Shown piece after piece: positions 39,848 through 50,771 of a stretch of 64,000 nt of DNA. How positions within the stretch are numbered: position 1 is the stretch's first letter; every line of letters starts with the position of its first letter. Source of the stretch: Obesumbacterium proteus (GTDB lineage: Bacteria > Pseudomonadota > Gammaproteobacteria > Enterobacterales > Enterobacteriaceae); assembly GCF_001586165.1 (NCBI RefSeq), contig NZ_CP014608.1:3162001-3226000 (forward strand), read 5' to 3'. The notes under the pieces were generated by a model, which saw nothing but the letters and a program-made list of their open reading frames with translations, had not been told where the DNA came from and made no database searches. Position numbers and translations under genes: made by a program.

Positions 39848-40918
39848 CTATCGTGTTAATCTCCTAAGCCAAGTATCCCAAGATTCAATACGGATAGGCG
39901 GAGTTGAATGAATTTCATAGTCATGGCGTTTTTTACTTTCTTCTAAATCGTTTACTGTTCGCCCCCCAATGACAATAGAACGAACGTATACATCTTTATT
40001 TGGATCTACTTGTTTACAAGATTTGGGCCCGACGAATGCATTATGGATTAAATCACCTGATAAAACTTTCATTCGTTTTTCATGAGCATCTTTCCGAAAC
40101 GATTCATAATCCCTATAGACTAGACCAAGCCTTTTTTGGATCTGCTCTGCGGCATCTCTAACTTTATGGTTAAATGAACCGTAGTTATTCGCATTAACTA
40201 AGTTAAAGTTAGCCCCTTTCACTTCAATTAGGATGATATCCATACGCGACCTGCCTGTGAAAATTACAAAATCTACTGATCCGTCAGCTAATGGATATTC
40301 GGAAAAGCAAATATATTCATTACCACCGACGTAAGCCTCGGCAATTAAAGACAAATCACTTTTTATAACTCGCTGAATTTCTTGTTCCTTTGCACCTGAC
40401 TCAATTAGCTGAGTAATTGAAGACTTGGGAATCATAGAGTTTAATATTTCGCACTTACGAGAAATGAATTCTGGTGAAGGTATATAATTTGAATCTATAA
40501 AAGGATCTCGAGCGTACCTTATTTTATCGGCTTTCTCATATATCCTCCCATTATTTATGCTGCGTTCAGAAAGCTCATCTTCATCACAACCAAGTAAGTC
40601 TAACACTTTTTCTCTTGATATTGAGAACCACTCTGTTTTTGGGTTTATGTTCACTATATCAAACGTATCAAGCTTATGTGAGTTTCTTTCGTAGTGCTCT
40701 ATGAAAATGGCTGGTTGTGTAACTACCCCATGTTCATAGACTGAACTTATTATTTTTTCTACTGCATTGGTTACTGACTGTCCATCGTTTAATGCACCTA
40801 AGTCGGTTAAAAGCACAATAATATCTTTTTTGTTTATATAACATCTGACTCTGCAAATTCCACCAACTCCTGAAGTACGGTTATTGCCAAAATCGTGAAC
40901 TAAATCTAAAATTTTCAA
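39848..40918 (-). CDS. sduA: Shedu-type anti-phage defence protein (DUF4263 nuclease)
   Basis: 356 aa. The C-terminal half (about 170-300) is a PD-(D/E)XK-like DUF4263 domain: ICFSEYPLADGSVDFVIFTG, then MDIILIEVKGANFNLV with the Glu-Val-Lys catalytic pair, then FNHKVRDAAEQIQKRL. The N-terminal 160 residues are a variable domain I do not recognise. One-gene Shedu systems protect bacteria from phages. The start is a TTG at 40918 preceded by AAGGA. Lone gene with its own 500-bp upstream region, carried on the icd element; AT-rich. Confidence 0.8.
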   Translation of the reverse strand: MKILDLVHDFGNNRTSGVGGICRVRCYINKKDIIVLLTDLGALNDGQSVTNAVEKIISSVYEHGVVTQPAIFIEHYERNSHKLDTFDIVNINPKTEWFSISREKVLDLLGCDEDELSERSINNGRIYEKADKIRYARDPFIDSNYIPSPEFISRKCEILNSMIPKSSITQLIESGAKEQEIQRVIKSDLSLIAEAYVGGNEYICFSEYPLADGSVDFVIFTGRSRMDIILIEVKGANFNLVNANNYGSFNHKVRDAAEQIQKRLGLVYRDYESFRKDAHEKRMKVLSGDLIHNAFVGPKSCKQVDPNKDVYVRSIVIGGRTVNDLEESKKRHDYEIHSTPPIRIESWDTWLRRLTR

Positions 40919-41423
40919 TTTAAAAATATCCTTATGCTCTTTGAAATTGACTTTTAATTTAAGCTAGACGAACTTACGTTTCAACTTCATGCTTGTATGA
41001 ACTAAACAACATCCGCTTCTGGCACAAAGCTGACCGTCAAGAAGATGTGGTTTGGGGATGCGGCATGCAAACCTTTTTGGGCTAGCCGAAAGCAAAGAGC
41101 AGCAGGTGAGTAATATTCGCCATTGTTGTGTTGCGTGATTTATACTAATTTGATTTTAAAGGATAAGTTATAACAACTTATTGGCGATAAAAGCATGTAT
41201 ATATATGAAATATTTGAAAATTTATGGTGATTTAAAATCCCAATTTTAGATGTGAAGTCATGGTTAGTGCTAGCGTCCAGTCATCATCAAACACGGTTAT
41301 CAAAACCCAAAAACATGCACAGATAATCAGTGAGTTAGGAAAATGTCAAAAGGCTGCAATTCAACGATGATTTAGATAAATTATGCTATTAATCATATTG
41401 TTGCCATATCTCTGTATAAATAC
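40919..41423. other. Gene-free stretch upstream of the Shedu gene
   Basis: About 500 bp, AT-rich towards the right end. It must hold the promoter for the Shedu gene and the right inner end of the element. No reading frame longer than about 30 codons looks real. Confidence 0.4.
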
Positions 41424-41587
41424 TGCTGCGCCACATGGAATGGTTCGAAGCGGCTGATTTAATTGTTAAAGGCATGGAAGGCGCAATCGCTGCTAAGACC
41501 GTGACCTATGACTTCGAACGTCAGTTAGAAGGCGCTAAGCTACTGAAATGTTCAGAGTTTGGTGACGCGATTATTAAGCATATGTAA
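41424..41587 (+). pseudogene. 3' fragment of icd (displaced by the element)
   Basis: Last 54 codons of icd with stop, in frame, encoding the same residues as 33616-33779 with four synonymous changes. No start or 5' part. It is either the original icd end of this chromosome or the end of an earlier element at the same site. Confidence 0.92.
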
Positions 41588-41698
41588 TAGCGTAAATGTA
41601 AACGGGGCCGTTAGAGCCCCGTTATTTTTTGTTAACAAGAAACCTTCCCCAAAACTCCACCAAAATTCTTCCCCAAAACCCTCCTGTGATTGGCTCTT
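41424..41698 (+). repeat. Direct repeat, right attachment junction
   Basis: Partner of the repeat at 33616-33890 (five mismatches in 275 bp), including the icd terminator. Sequence diverges abruptly at 41699. Confidence 0.9.
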
Positions 41699-41833
41699 AT
41701 TACTTATTCAAGCAGACCTCGCCAACGTGCGGTTTTTCCTGTTTTTAAGTACATGCCTTGCAATGTCTGCCAACAGTGGGAAACTGCTCTGCCTGATATT
41801 AATTCGACTCAACAGAAGGATGAGGTTGAATTG

Positions 41834-42136
41834 ATGGCAATAGTTCCACTTGGATTTATGAGAAGTGAAACTAACGAGCATATGAAAGAAGGCAAGCGAA
41901 AAGGGTATGGCCCCAACATGGCTGGACCGGTGACTTACGCTTGGTTTTATGAGCGAGTTAAATATGGTGGCGTCTGGGATTACAAAACTCAGAGTCGGTC
42001 ACTAGAGAATTTTGGTAATTTTCATTATGGCGCCGTAGGAACTGCTGCAGGTATTCCAGATAGCATACTGCTACGTGCAGCCGGATGTGCTCAGTCGGCT
42101 ATCCTAAGCCTGATGATATTCGGCTCGTTAGCGTGA
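41834..42136 (+). pseudogene. Toxin-44 (Ntox44) domain fragment of a polymorphic toxin
   Basis: The segment YAWFYERVKYGGVWDYKTQS, ENFGNFHYGAVGTAAGIPD and LLRAAGCAQ matches the bacterial toxin 44 domain, a predicted nuclease found at the C-terminus of Rhs/T6SS or contact-dependent toxins. The N-terminal delivery region is absent, and after CAQ the family's end is lost, probably by a frameshift. The open frame extends left to 41690 into the att repeat. Remnant of a toxin cassette; no immunity gene is recognised, though a 29-codon frame with a ribosome site begins at 42181. Confidence 0.65.
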
Positions 42137-42306
42137 AGCTAATTGCGTACCCATTTCATTGAATTAATTACGTGAGGCAGTATGCCAGCCAAGCATATAC
42201 CGGTTATTAGCGACGATGAGGCGACGCAATCACAAAGGCACGGGTGCCCGCGTGAAGTAGTAACGAAATAATCTCCAAGGCATCAATGTTGGTGAGTGAC
42301 ATCTAG

Positions 42307-43501
<1,195 letters not shown>

Positions 43502-43738
43502 CTTGTTGAAACGGCTAATCCAGTAAAAGGCGATAATTCCCGATATGACTGCCCCAGAGGTATACATACCGGAGACATAGCCTGAGAAAGATATGGGAAC
43601 CGCGAAATCTGCTGCCATAAAGGCAAATACAGGGTTGAACATCATATATTCCAGCGCATTAGTGAACTGGATAAAAGCCATTACAATGGCAATCCGCATG
43701 AGGGCTTTATGATTAAGTGTTGTTGTGACCAATGACAT
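43502..43738 (-). pseudogene. MFS transporter truncated by IS5
   Basis: Only the first 79 or so residues remain: MSLVTTTLNHKALMRIAIVM, a first helix, and FSGYVSGMYTSGAVISGIIA, ending at SRFNKG where the IS begins. The remaining ten helices are not on the other side of the IS. Divergent from the LysR gene 100 bp away, which probably once controlled it. Confidence 0.8.
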
Positions 43739-43841
43739 AGCAAACGACCTATGGATGAAAGATATCCGAGTTTAACTGCTATCAATGATGTTCATTAGAT
43801 GGTAAAAATGGCATTTATTATTATCATATATGGGATAATTG

Positions 43842-44816
43842 ATGCGTCCGGTTCTTGATTTTAATACCCTGAAAGTGTTCATTACTGTGGTTGAAAATGA
43901 CAGTTTTGTTGGGGCATCGAAAGCCCTTGAAATGCCGACATCAAATGTGAGTCGTTGTATTTCTCAGTTAGAAGAAAAACTGAACCTTCAGCTCATTGAG
44001 CGTAGCACCCGACATATGAAACTCACTCAGTTGGGACACCTACTCTATACCCGTGCGAAGCCATTACTGGAAGCGCTCGAGCAAACTGAGACAGAATTAA
44101 CGTTGCGGCAAATGCAACTTAAGGGTCCATTACGTATCTGCATTCCCAATGAAATAGGTCCTGCATTACTAGGCTCTGCTGTTGCCGATTTCGCCTGTCA
44201 GCACCCTGACCTAGAGATAAGCTGTGTCACAAATTTATCGGGTTTGGAATCCCTGCGAGAGGATCTAGATTTAGCTATCATTGTTAGCCGTGGTCAGATG
44301 GATGACAGTGATTACATAGCGCGCCATCTGGTGACTATCCCTTGCACCATCGTTGCAGCCCCCTCCGTTATTCAGCGTTATGGCACTCCTGCTCATATCC
44401 ACCAATTTGAAGAGTTGCCCTGTATAACAACGGTTAGTGCACTTAAAGGTGCTCCCTGGCAGTTTATTAATAAAAGGGGAGGTTTCGAGACGATTAAGGT
44501 TAAAGGCCATTATCGGGTAAATAGCGGGGAGATGGCAGGGCGGGCTGCGCTAGCCGGTGTTGGTTTCGCAATCCTATCGAAACAAGCCTGCCAGCCTTAC
44601 CTTAACGATGGCCGGTTAATCGAGATTGAGTTTGAACAGTCGGCAGCCCCATTGCAATTGTTCGCACTTTATTCAGATCGGCGTTACTTGCCCGCGAAAA
44701 CAAGAGCGCTCATTGATTTCATACATCAGAAATTGAGTGATATATCCTTAGCAACAATCAATCACGTTGCATCTGAGGATAAAATAGTTGTCACAGACAC
44801 TGGTGGAGTAAAATGA
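43842..44816 (+). CDS. LysR-family transcriptional regulator
   Basis: 324 aa. N-terminal winged HTH (FNTLKVFITVVENDSFVGAS to LEMPTSNVSRCISQLE) and a periplasmic-binding-like effector domain (GPLRICIPNEIGPALLG onward), of the AaeR/DmlR-like group. Start ATG at 43842; the TTG one codon earlier is unlikely. It is divergent from the truncated MFS gene and its stop overlaps the ATG of a decayed frame at 44813, so its former targets seem lost. Confidence 0.85.
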   Translation: MRPVLDFNTLKVFITVVENDSFVGASKALEMPTSNVSRCISQLEEKLNLQLIERSTRHMKLTQLGHLLYTRAKPLLEALEQTETELTLRQMQLKGPLRICIPNEIGPALLGSAVADFACQHPDLEISCVTNLSGLESLREDLDLAIIVSRGQMDDSDYIARHLVTIPCTIVAAPSVIQRYGTPAHIHQFEELPCITTVSALKGAPWQFINKRGGFETIKVKGHYRVNSGEMAGRAALAGVGFAILSKQACQPYLNDGRLIEIEFEQSAAPLQLFALYSDRRYLPAKTRALIDFIHQKLSDISLATINHVASEDKIVVTDTGGVK

Positions 44817-45121
44817 AGGTATTGGTTTCGTTATTGTGAACCGGGGCGATTTGCGCGCTATCCTATCTAATCGCATGAGTTATTTCCATGTAACACCTGT
44901 GACCGGTACCAGTCTTTCAACAAATCGCGGTGGCTCAGCCGATTGAGATGTCTCGGTTGAACTGTGATAACGAGGTGGTAGGGATAGCTTGTTAATTACA
45001 TGGTAGGCGAGGTATGTGATAGAAGGTTTTTCTTAAAATTAACCCTACTTAACTAAAGTATATGCTTTGTTAACATTTCCAATGTTAAATAATAATTACA
45101 GGAATTAACAGAGGATATAGC
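44813..45121 (+). other. Decayed reading frame and gene-free stretch after the LysR gene
   Basis: An ATGA overlap with the LysR stop opens MKVLVSLL, then a stop, then TGAICALSYLIA, a stop and VISM in the same frame. This looks like a signal anchor or membrane helix broken by nonsense mutations, hence a possible relic of a co-transcribed gene. The remaining 200 bp hold the promoter of the next gene; nothing else seen. Confidence 0.3.
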
Positions 45122-45634
45122 ATGTCAATTACACTTCTTGAGACAACACCAAAACAGAATCGTCATTATTTTATCGCCCTAGTCATCGGGGTTATTACGG
45201 GGATCATTTCGGCATTCGTGAAATCAGGAACGGAGGACATTCTTCCTCCTCGAACCCCAGACCGAATTGCTCCTCCTGTACAGATGTTGACTGATATGGG
45301 CATTGATTGGCACTCACTTGTTTATAGTTATTCTGATCAGTTGGTGTACTGGGGAGGGAACTTTGTACATATTGTTTTTTCTATTGTCGCGACTATTTTT
45401 TATTGCGTGGTAGCAGAAGTGTTTCCTAGAATAACCATGTTACAAGGTATTGTTTTTGGTATTCTTTTTGCCGCTATCTGTCACGGTATTATGCTCCCGA
45501 TTCTTGGGCTATCACCCGCGGTTATTCATCTTCCTGCAGACGAAATCATATCTGAGATCCTAGGGACCTGTTTATGGATATGGTCTGTTGAATTGCTGCG
45601 CATTGCGCTTAGAGAAAAAATGACAAAAATCTAA
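45122..45634 (+). CDS. YagU-family inner-membrane protein (DUF1440)
   Basis: 170-aa protein with about four transmembrane helices, resembling E. coli YagU (linked to acid resistance): RHYFIALVIGVITGIISAFV, VYWGGNFVHIVFSIVATIFYCVVAEVFPR and SEILGTCLWIWSVELLR. Shorter than YagU (204 aa) through a reduced central periplasmic loop. Monocistronic with its own terminator. Confidence 0.8.
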   Translation: MSITLLETTPKQNRHYFIALVIGVITGIISAFVKSGTEDILPPRTPDRIAPPVQMLTDMGIDWHSLVYSYSDQLVYWGGNFVHIVFSIVATIFYCVVAEVFPRITMLQGIVFGILFAAICHGIMLPILGLSPAVIHLPADEIISEILGTCLWIWSVELLRIALREKMTKI

Positions 45635-45667
45635 GCTTACGATTGAAACTTAAATAAGTCGCTTATC

Positions 45668-45693
45668 AGGCCACATTTTATGTGGCCTTTTTG
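45668..45693 (+). terminator. Rho-independent terminator
   Basis: AGGCCACA / TGTGGCCT with a short loop and TTTTT, 33 bp past the YagU-like gene. Confidence 0.88.
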
Positions 45694-45895
45694 TATTTAG
45701 CGCCAGCTAAACAGACATCCATATATTGAAGCGTATTACTTGAGGTGCTACTGGTACTTCCTTAGATACCAAGGTAATACCTTTGCAATACCGATCGTTT
45801 TGAACGATCAATAAGAGGTAATTGATCTATACAACCAATTTTAACCATACTCTTCATGCTGTTATCTTCGCTTTTATTTTGGGAAGGAACTCCGC

Positions 45896-46180
45896 GTGAA
45901 GTTTTCCAATGGTGTAAAAGCGATATTTATTTCGTTAGGTATTGGGTTGGTATGCATTATTGGCGCTTTAAACTGGGCCATAAACGGCTCTACTTCTAGC
46001 GGCGGTAAGCTAGAGATGCCAAGACCTCAGGGGAAGGAGTTCAGATGTGGCGACCAAGCAACGGTGGTAACTCAAAGCCGATTATTTGAGATGCTGAATA
46101 GGGCACCTGTCGGCATGTGTGTCAGCCGTGTTAATGATGATACGTTCGTTGCTAGAGAAATGGCGGTGATACAACGATGA
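45896..46180 (+). CDS. Small single-helix membrane protein, unknown
   Basis: 94 aa starting at a GTG with AAGGAA seven to eight bases upstream. One N-terminal helix AIFISLGIGLVCIIGALNWA, then a soluble part with two cysteines (EFRCGDQA and VGMCVSRV) that could form a disulfide in the periplasm. Not recognised. Confidence 0.55.
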   Translation: MKFSNGVKAIFISLGIGLVCIIGALNWAINGSTSSGGKLEMPRPQGKEFRCGDQATVVTQSRLFEMLNRAPVGMCVSRVNDDTFVAREMAVIQR

Positions 46181-46280
46181 GAAAACCCGCTAAGTGGAAG
46201 TAGCTACAATACAGAAACAGTTGGAAGGGGAAGGGACACAGCAGTGGATTAAGGTGCCGTGTCACTTATTCTAGTGCTTA

Positions 46281-46817
46281 TTACCGGACCTTTTTATCTG
46301 GCATCATTCTCAAGAGCGTGTTGTCTTTTTGTATGTAGTGGTGAAATAACGCCGCAGCGGCATGAATTGCTATTAAGAAATAGCCTGCATTGGCGAGTGT
46401 TTCATGGATGTCTTTTATTGTTGCTTTTACTCCCCCGTCGGCTGTCACAAAAGGCGAAATAGTAAAACCGAGCAAACTCCATGATTTGCCACCATAGGCC
46501 ATTAAGGCAATGCCGAGCACGGGTAACGCAAGGAAGGTTACATAAAGCGCAATATGCATGAGCTTAGCAGCGTACATTTGCCAGCATGGTGGTTGTGGAA
46601 CAATATTCGGATCTTTGTATTTATGCTTCAGTCCCAAACGAAAGAACATAAGCAGCCATACAAATACACCCGCGTTGTAATGAGTTGCTCTCATAGCAAG
46701 ATATGCATTGGAATCTTTGGGGAACCAACCACGTAGCTCCATAGCAGCATAGGTAACAGCAATTAAGACTAGTGTGAGCCAGTGGAGTTGTATTTGTAGC
46801 GTAGAGAATTTTGTCAT
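46281..46817 (-). CDS. Cytochrome b561 family protein (YodB/CybB-like)
   Basis: 178-aa four-helix di-haem membrane protein. Haem-ligand histidines are seen in LQIQLHWLTLVLIAVTY, ATHYNAGVFVWLLMFFRL, AKLMHIALYVTFLALPVLG and HETLANAGYFLIAIHAAAALFHH. Start at 46817 is chosen because AAGGG precedes it; a longer frame to 46838 is possible. Likely reduces superoxide or carries quinol electrons. Confidence 0.85.
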   Translation of the reverse strand: MTKFSTLQIQLHWLTLVLIAVTYAAMELRGWFPKDSNAYLAMRATHYNAGVFVWLLMFFRLGLKHKYKDPNIVPQPPCWQMYAAKLMHIALYVTFLALPVLGIALMAYGGKSWSLLGFTISPFVTADGGVKATIKDIHETLANAGYFLIAIHAAAALFHHYIQKDNTLLRMMPDKKVR

Positions 46818-46953
46818 CGTTATGCCCTTTGAAACCATGTGTATAAAGTTTACAAACCAAACCTTAACAAATCCTTAATAAATGAATGGATATAGGGCTT
46901 TCATAGCTGCCAACGCTCTGTTTAATTGAGATGATTATTACATTAGGAAGCTA

Positions 46954-48473
46954 TTACCGTTTTCTATCCATAACAGGAACTAGCATAAAGGCGATACATA
47001 ACAAGATGCTAATCAGCAAAAATGCATCCGAAAACGCCATTGTTTGCGCTTCTCGCATCATCATTTGACTGAGTAATTTTGTTGCCGCCAGTAATCCTGT
47101 GGCACTGTTGCTTCCACCCTGAACAAATATTGAGGCGTTGCTGGCAATAAATTCATTCACCGCTTGTGGCATAGACACCATCTTTTCACCCATTCTTAGG
47201 TAATGAAAATTAGTCCTGTTATTAAGAATGGTGCCACACAGGGCAATCCCGATGGCGCCCCCAAGATTACGCGTTAGATTGAATACACCAGATGCCAGTT
47301 TCAGCCGTTCTTTTGGAATGCCGCCTAGGGTCAATGTGACGATCGGGGCCATCGCAAACTGCTGTGAAACGCCTCTGATAGCCTGAGGTAATAACAATTC
47401 CTGCCATCCCCATTGGTGGGTTATTGGGGTGAAAAGGTACATTGAAAATGCGAATCCCCCCCCAGTCCCGCCATAAGCAACCATTGTAGGTTTATTTTTT
47501 TGCTTAAATACGAGTAAAGAGGTACCGACAGTATTTGAAAGATACCGGTAGTGCATACCGCCAGCCCAATATCTATCGCGCTGAATCCTCGTACCTGCCC
47601 TAAAAATACGGGAGTCAGATAAACCGTTGAGAAGATCCCAACGCCCCCTGCAAAGGAGAAGAAGCATCCCAACGAGAAGTTTTTATCTTTGAAGGCATAA
47701 AGATCCATTATTGGGTTCGATATCTTAAGCGTGCGTATTGCAAACAATATGGCACTTATCAATGCCATAGCAGGTGTTAGCTTGATAGTGTCGTCGTCAA
47801 GCCATCCCCATCGCGCTCCTTCTTCTAAAGAATACTCCAAGCATCCTAGCGTAACCGCGAGCAGGGCAATGCCTAAATAATCAGCTCCTTTGAGGAGTGA
47901 TAGGTTTGGTTTATCAATATCAACGAGGAAAGGAATGCTCATTACCAGATATAAGCCGGGTAATATATTGATGTAGAAAAGCCAGCGCCATTCAAGGTTA
48001 TCGGTAATCCATCCACCGAAAGTTGGCCCAAGCGTGGGAGACAGAGACGCCAGTGCACTAACCACCGCGGCAGCCAAACCCAACTCTCTTCCCTCATAAT
48101 AAATAAAGGCCGTCGTAAAGACTAAAGGGATCATGGATGCTCCTGCCGCGCCCTGTAGAGTACGGAAGAAAATCATGCTTTGGATATTCCATGCAAGACC
48201 ACAGGCGACACTCATGACGGTAAATGCCCCAGCCGATACGGTAAAAAGCCAGCGGGTAGAAAATACACGCGATAGCCAGCCGGACAGAGGGATAATAATG
48301 ATCTCTGCAATCAGATAGCTGGTCTGAATCCAAGCCATTTCATCTTTGCCTGCTGAGAGGCCGCCGCCTATTTCATTGAGTGATGCAGAGACAATCTGAA
48401 TATCAAGTTGAGCAATAAATAGCCCAATACACATGCTGGCAAAGGCAATATGTTTTCGCATCGCCGTATTCAT
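46954..48473 (-). pseudogene. EmrB-like DHA2 drug efflux permease, frameshifted
   Basis: Fourteen-helix MFS exporter encoded in two frames. The first part (48473-47460) runs from MNTAMRKHIAFASMCIGLF through the family motif LDIQIVSASLNEIGGGL to WLLMAGLGG; the second frame continues FAFSMYLFTPITHQWGW to the end VPVMDRKR. They meet at eight C on the + strand (47456-47463); nine, or six, would fuse them into about 500 aa. The start overlaps the emrA-like stop (TGATG). Tripartite efflux with an outer-membrane TolC is expected if the frame is intact. Confidence 0.78.
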
Positions 48474-49507
48474 CAGAGTTTCTCATTGACGTTAACGGTC
48501 ACGGATAACCCTGGGCGAAGAATGCGCATCAACTCATCAGTTTTATCGAGGACAATCCGCACTGGTACACGTTGTACGATTTTGGTGAAGTTACCGGTCG
48601 CATTTTCAACGGGGATCAGGCTGAAGCTGGCTCCCGTTGCCGGAGCAAGGCTCTCGATATAACCGTGAAAAACTTTGCCATGGAGAACGTCTGCACGTAT
48701 TTCCGCTTTCATACCGGGCTTCATTCCCGCAATCTGGCTTTCTTTAAAATTAGCGTCGATCCACAGTCCGCTGACCGGTACTAGCGAAACTAGCTGTGTG
48801 CCGCCAGCCACCCAACTCCCTGTACGGGCGCTACGGTTCGCCACAATGCCGTCGATAGGCGCACGAACGACGGTGTACTCCAAATTCAGTAACGCCTGCG
48901 TTAGCATCGACTGCGCTTCTTCAATGCTTGCACGCTCGGCTTTTTCTTGGGCTGATAATACGGCTAGTCGTTGTGTCTCTGCCTGGTAATCATTTGCAGC
49001 TTTGCGTTCTTTAGCGATCATTCGTTGGTAATCAAGCTGGGCGTTATCCTTAATTTGCTGAGAAATCGCAGCCGATTTTGCGAGTTGTTCATAACGTTGG
49101 CTGTCTCTTAGGCTTTTCCGAGCCTCCAGTTTTACCGCTTGCCATGTTTCACTGGCACTCTTAATAATCGATTGTTGCATCGCTAGGCTGGCATGGATAT
49201 TTTCGAGTTGGGCTTTACTTCTTGCTACCTTTGCTCGTAGCTGAGCGACCACTGCGCAATAGTCACGGTTATCGAGGCGCAGAATAACATCGCCTTTTTT
49301 AACTGACTGGTTATCGCGAACGGCTATCTGGGCAATATAACCCGGCACTTTGCTTGCCACGACAGTAATATCCCCGCCGACATAGGCATCATCCGTTGAC
49401 TGTATAAATCGTCCATTTGTTATCCACCATCCGAAAAGAATGGCGCCAGCCAGCAGAGAAATAATTCCCGCAATACTGACAAGGTGTCGTTTAGAAAAGG
49501 TCATCAT
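48473..49507 (-). CDS. EmrA-like membrane fusion protein of a drug efflux pump
   Basis: 344-aa HlyD-family adaptor: N-terminal membrane anchor LVSIAGIISLLAGAILFGWW, biotinyl-lipoyl half STDDAYVGGDITVVASKVPG, a long coiled coil (about 95-205), the second lipoyl half VVRAPIDGIVANRSARTGSW and a beta-barrel domain GLWIDANFKESQI. Translationally coupled to the EmrB-like gene. Divergent from an AraC regulator. Confidence 0.9.
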   Translation of the reverse strand: MMTFSKRHLVSIAGIISLLAGAILFGWWITNGRFIQSTDDAYVGGDITVVASKVPGYIAQIAVRDNQSVKKGDVILRLDNRDYCAVVAQLRAKVARSKAQLENIHASLAMQQSIIKSASETWQAVKLEARKSLRDSQRYEQLAKSAAISQQIKDNAQLDYQRMIAKERKAANDYQAETQRLAVLSAQEKAERASIEEAQSMLTQALLNLEYTVVRAPIDGIVANRSARTGSWVAGGTQLVSLVPVSGLWIDANFKESQIAGMKPGMKAEIRADVLHGKVFHGYIESLAPATGASFSLIPVENATGNFTKIVQRVPVRIVLDKTDELMRILRPGLSVTVNVNEKL

Positions 49508-49538
49508 TATTTTCTGTAGCTCAGGTTGTCTTCTTACT

Positions 49539-49560
49539 GTGCATCCTGATGAGGTTGCAC
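49539..49560. promoter_or_regulatory. Inverted repeat GTGCA-N12-TGCAC between the efflux genes and araC-type gene
   Basis: Symmetric half-sites one helical turn apart, centred in the 114-bp divergent intergenic region. Plausible operator for the AraC-type regulator. Confidence 0.4.
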
Positions 49561-49621
49561 AATCAATACAGAAAATTTAACATGTCTCTTTTAATGATTA
49601 ATGCCAATAAGCTTACTTTAA

Positions 49622-50407
49622 ATGACAATTACGCTGCAGCCAGAAACGCTCCCAGGACACCATATTATCGGGCTGGATTCAGAGCATATGAACGGAGGCA
49701 CGGTTCCGTGGCATAAACACATCTATGCCCAATTGTTATATCCGGCGGAAGGGAGTGTCCGAGTGTGGGCGGGTGGAAGTGTGTGGATGGTTCATGCTAG
49801 CAGTGCATTATGGATACCTCCGCAAATGCCGCACAAGTTTGTTGCTACGGGCAATGTTCTGCTGAAAACCGTGCTGGTATCCGAAGTGCATAGCAAAACA
49901 TTGGGCAGTGTTTGCTTTATGACAGGGATTACCTCTTTGCTGAGAGAGTTGCTTATTGCAATAAACCAGCTTACACATCAGCCGGATATGGCGAATAAAC
50001 AGCTGCAAATTCGTTTTTCTGCTCTAGAAACCTTGATACTTCAGGAAATAAAATCTGGTGGGAAAAACTCGCTGGAACTCCCTTGGCCAAGCGATGAACG
50101 AATGCAATCTTTGTGTGAGGAGTTGCTAAATCATCAGGGATATCTGCCAACCTTAGACAGTCTGGCAGATAAAATCAGCGTCAGTAATCGAACGCTGATG
50201 CGGCTTTTTGTTAAAGAAACCGGATTGACGTTTCGTAACTGGATTCAGCAAATGCACGTCATTCGTGCGGCGTCACTTCTTGCAGAGGGATATTCTGTTA
50301 TTAAAATCGCCCACCGTCTGGGCTATGCTTCTGCGGAGTCTTTCGGGAATATGTTTAAACGCAAGACGGGTTTTTCACCTGGAAAATTTAATATAATGAT
50401 GAGTTAA
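49622..50407 (+). CDS. AraC-family regulator (cupin N-terminal, NimR-like)
   Basis: 261 aa. Cupin-like sensor with the histidines of VPWHKHIYAQLLYP, then a C-terminal double HTH: LDSLADKISVSNRTLMRLFV and IKIAHRLGYASAESFGNMFK, ending in the AraC signature. Similar in layout to E. coli NimR, which controls a neighbouring exporter. Divergent from the emrAB-like pair, so it probably activates or represses them. Confidence 0.85.
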   Translation: MTITLQPETLPGHHIIGLDSEHMNGGTVPWHKHIYAQLLYPAEGSVRVWAGGSVWMVHASSALWIPPQMPHKFVATGNVLLKTVLVSEVHSKTLGSVCFMTGITSLLRELLIAINQLTHQPDMANKQLQIRFSALETLILQEIKSGGKNSLELPWPSDERMQSLCEELLNHQGYLPTLDSLADKISVSNRTLMRLFVKETGLTFRNWIQQMHVIRAASLLAEGYSVIKIAHRLGYASAESFGNMFKRKTGFSPGKFNIMMS

Positions 50408-50525
50408 GCTGCTGTTGCAGGGGTAGACTTAATTACCACACACTAGAAAATACAGCCAGAATGATATCATCAAAATCAGTCGATTTAGACCGCAGCTGAC
50501 TTAGGCTAAAATTTGGAGAGTAACT

Positions 50526-50771
50526 ATGAATAACGAAGTATCCCTAAAATATTATGACATTCTGGATGAGTATTCAACGGAATCAGCAAAGCCAGTGAGC
50601 GAGTCGGAGCGTGATTCCTTGGCGCATTACTTCCAGCTGCTGATCACCCGTTTAATGAATAACGAAGAAGTTAGCGAAGATACGCAGAAGGAGATGGCCG
50701 GCGAGGCGGGTATTGATGAGCAACGAATTGATGATATCGCCGAGTTTCTTAATCGATGGGGTAATGAGTAG
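50526..50771 (+). CDS. Small acidic protein, unknown
   Basis: 81-aa acidic, helical protein ([40 protein letters not shown]). GGAGAG lies six bases before the ATG, and the coding pattern is good. No motif is recognised, no signal peptide, stands alone. Confidence 0.65.
   Translation: MNNEVSLKYYDILDEYSTESAKPVSESERDSLAHYFQLLITRLMNNEEVSEDTQKEMAGEAGIDEQRIDDIAEFLNRWGNE

Larger units (their letters stand above)
33616..41698. mobile_element. Decayed prophage-like element integrated in icd
   Basis: About 7.8 kb of foreign DNA between two 275-bp direct repeats of the icd 3' end, the same site used by the E. coli e14 element. Contents from left: broken tyrosine integrase, truncated tail-fibre assembly gene, phosphoethanolamine-transferase-like gene, umuD-umuC-cho, Shedu-like gene. 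No replication, packaging or capsid gene remains and no complete integrase, so it cannot excise by itself. Much of the element is visibly more AT-rich than icd and hyf. Confidence 0.85.
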
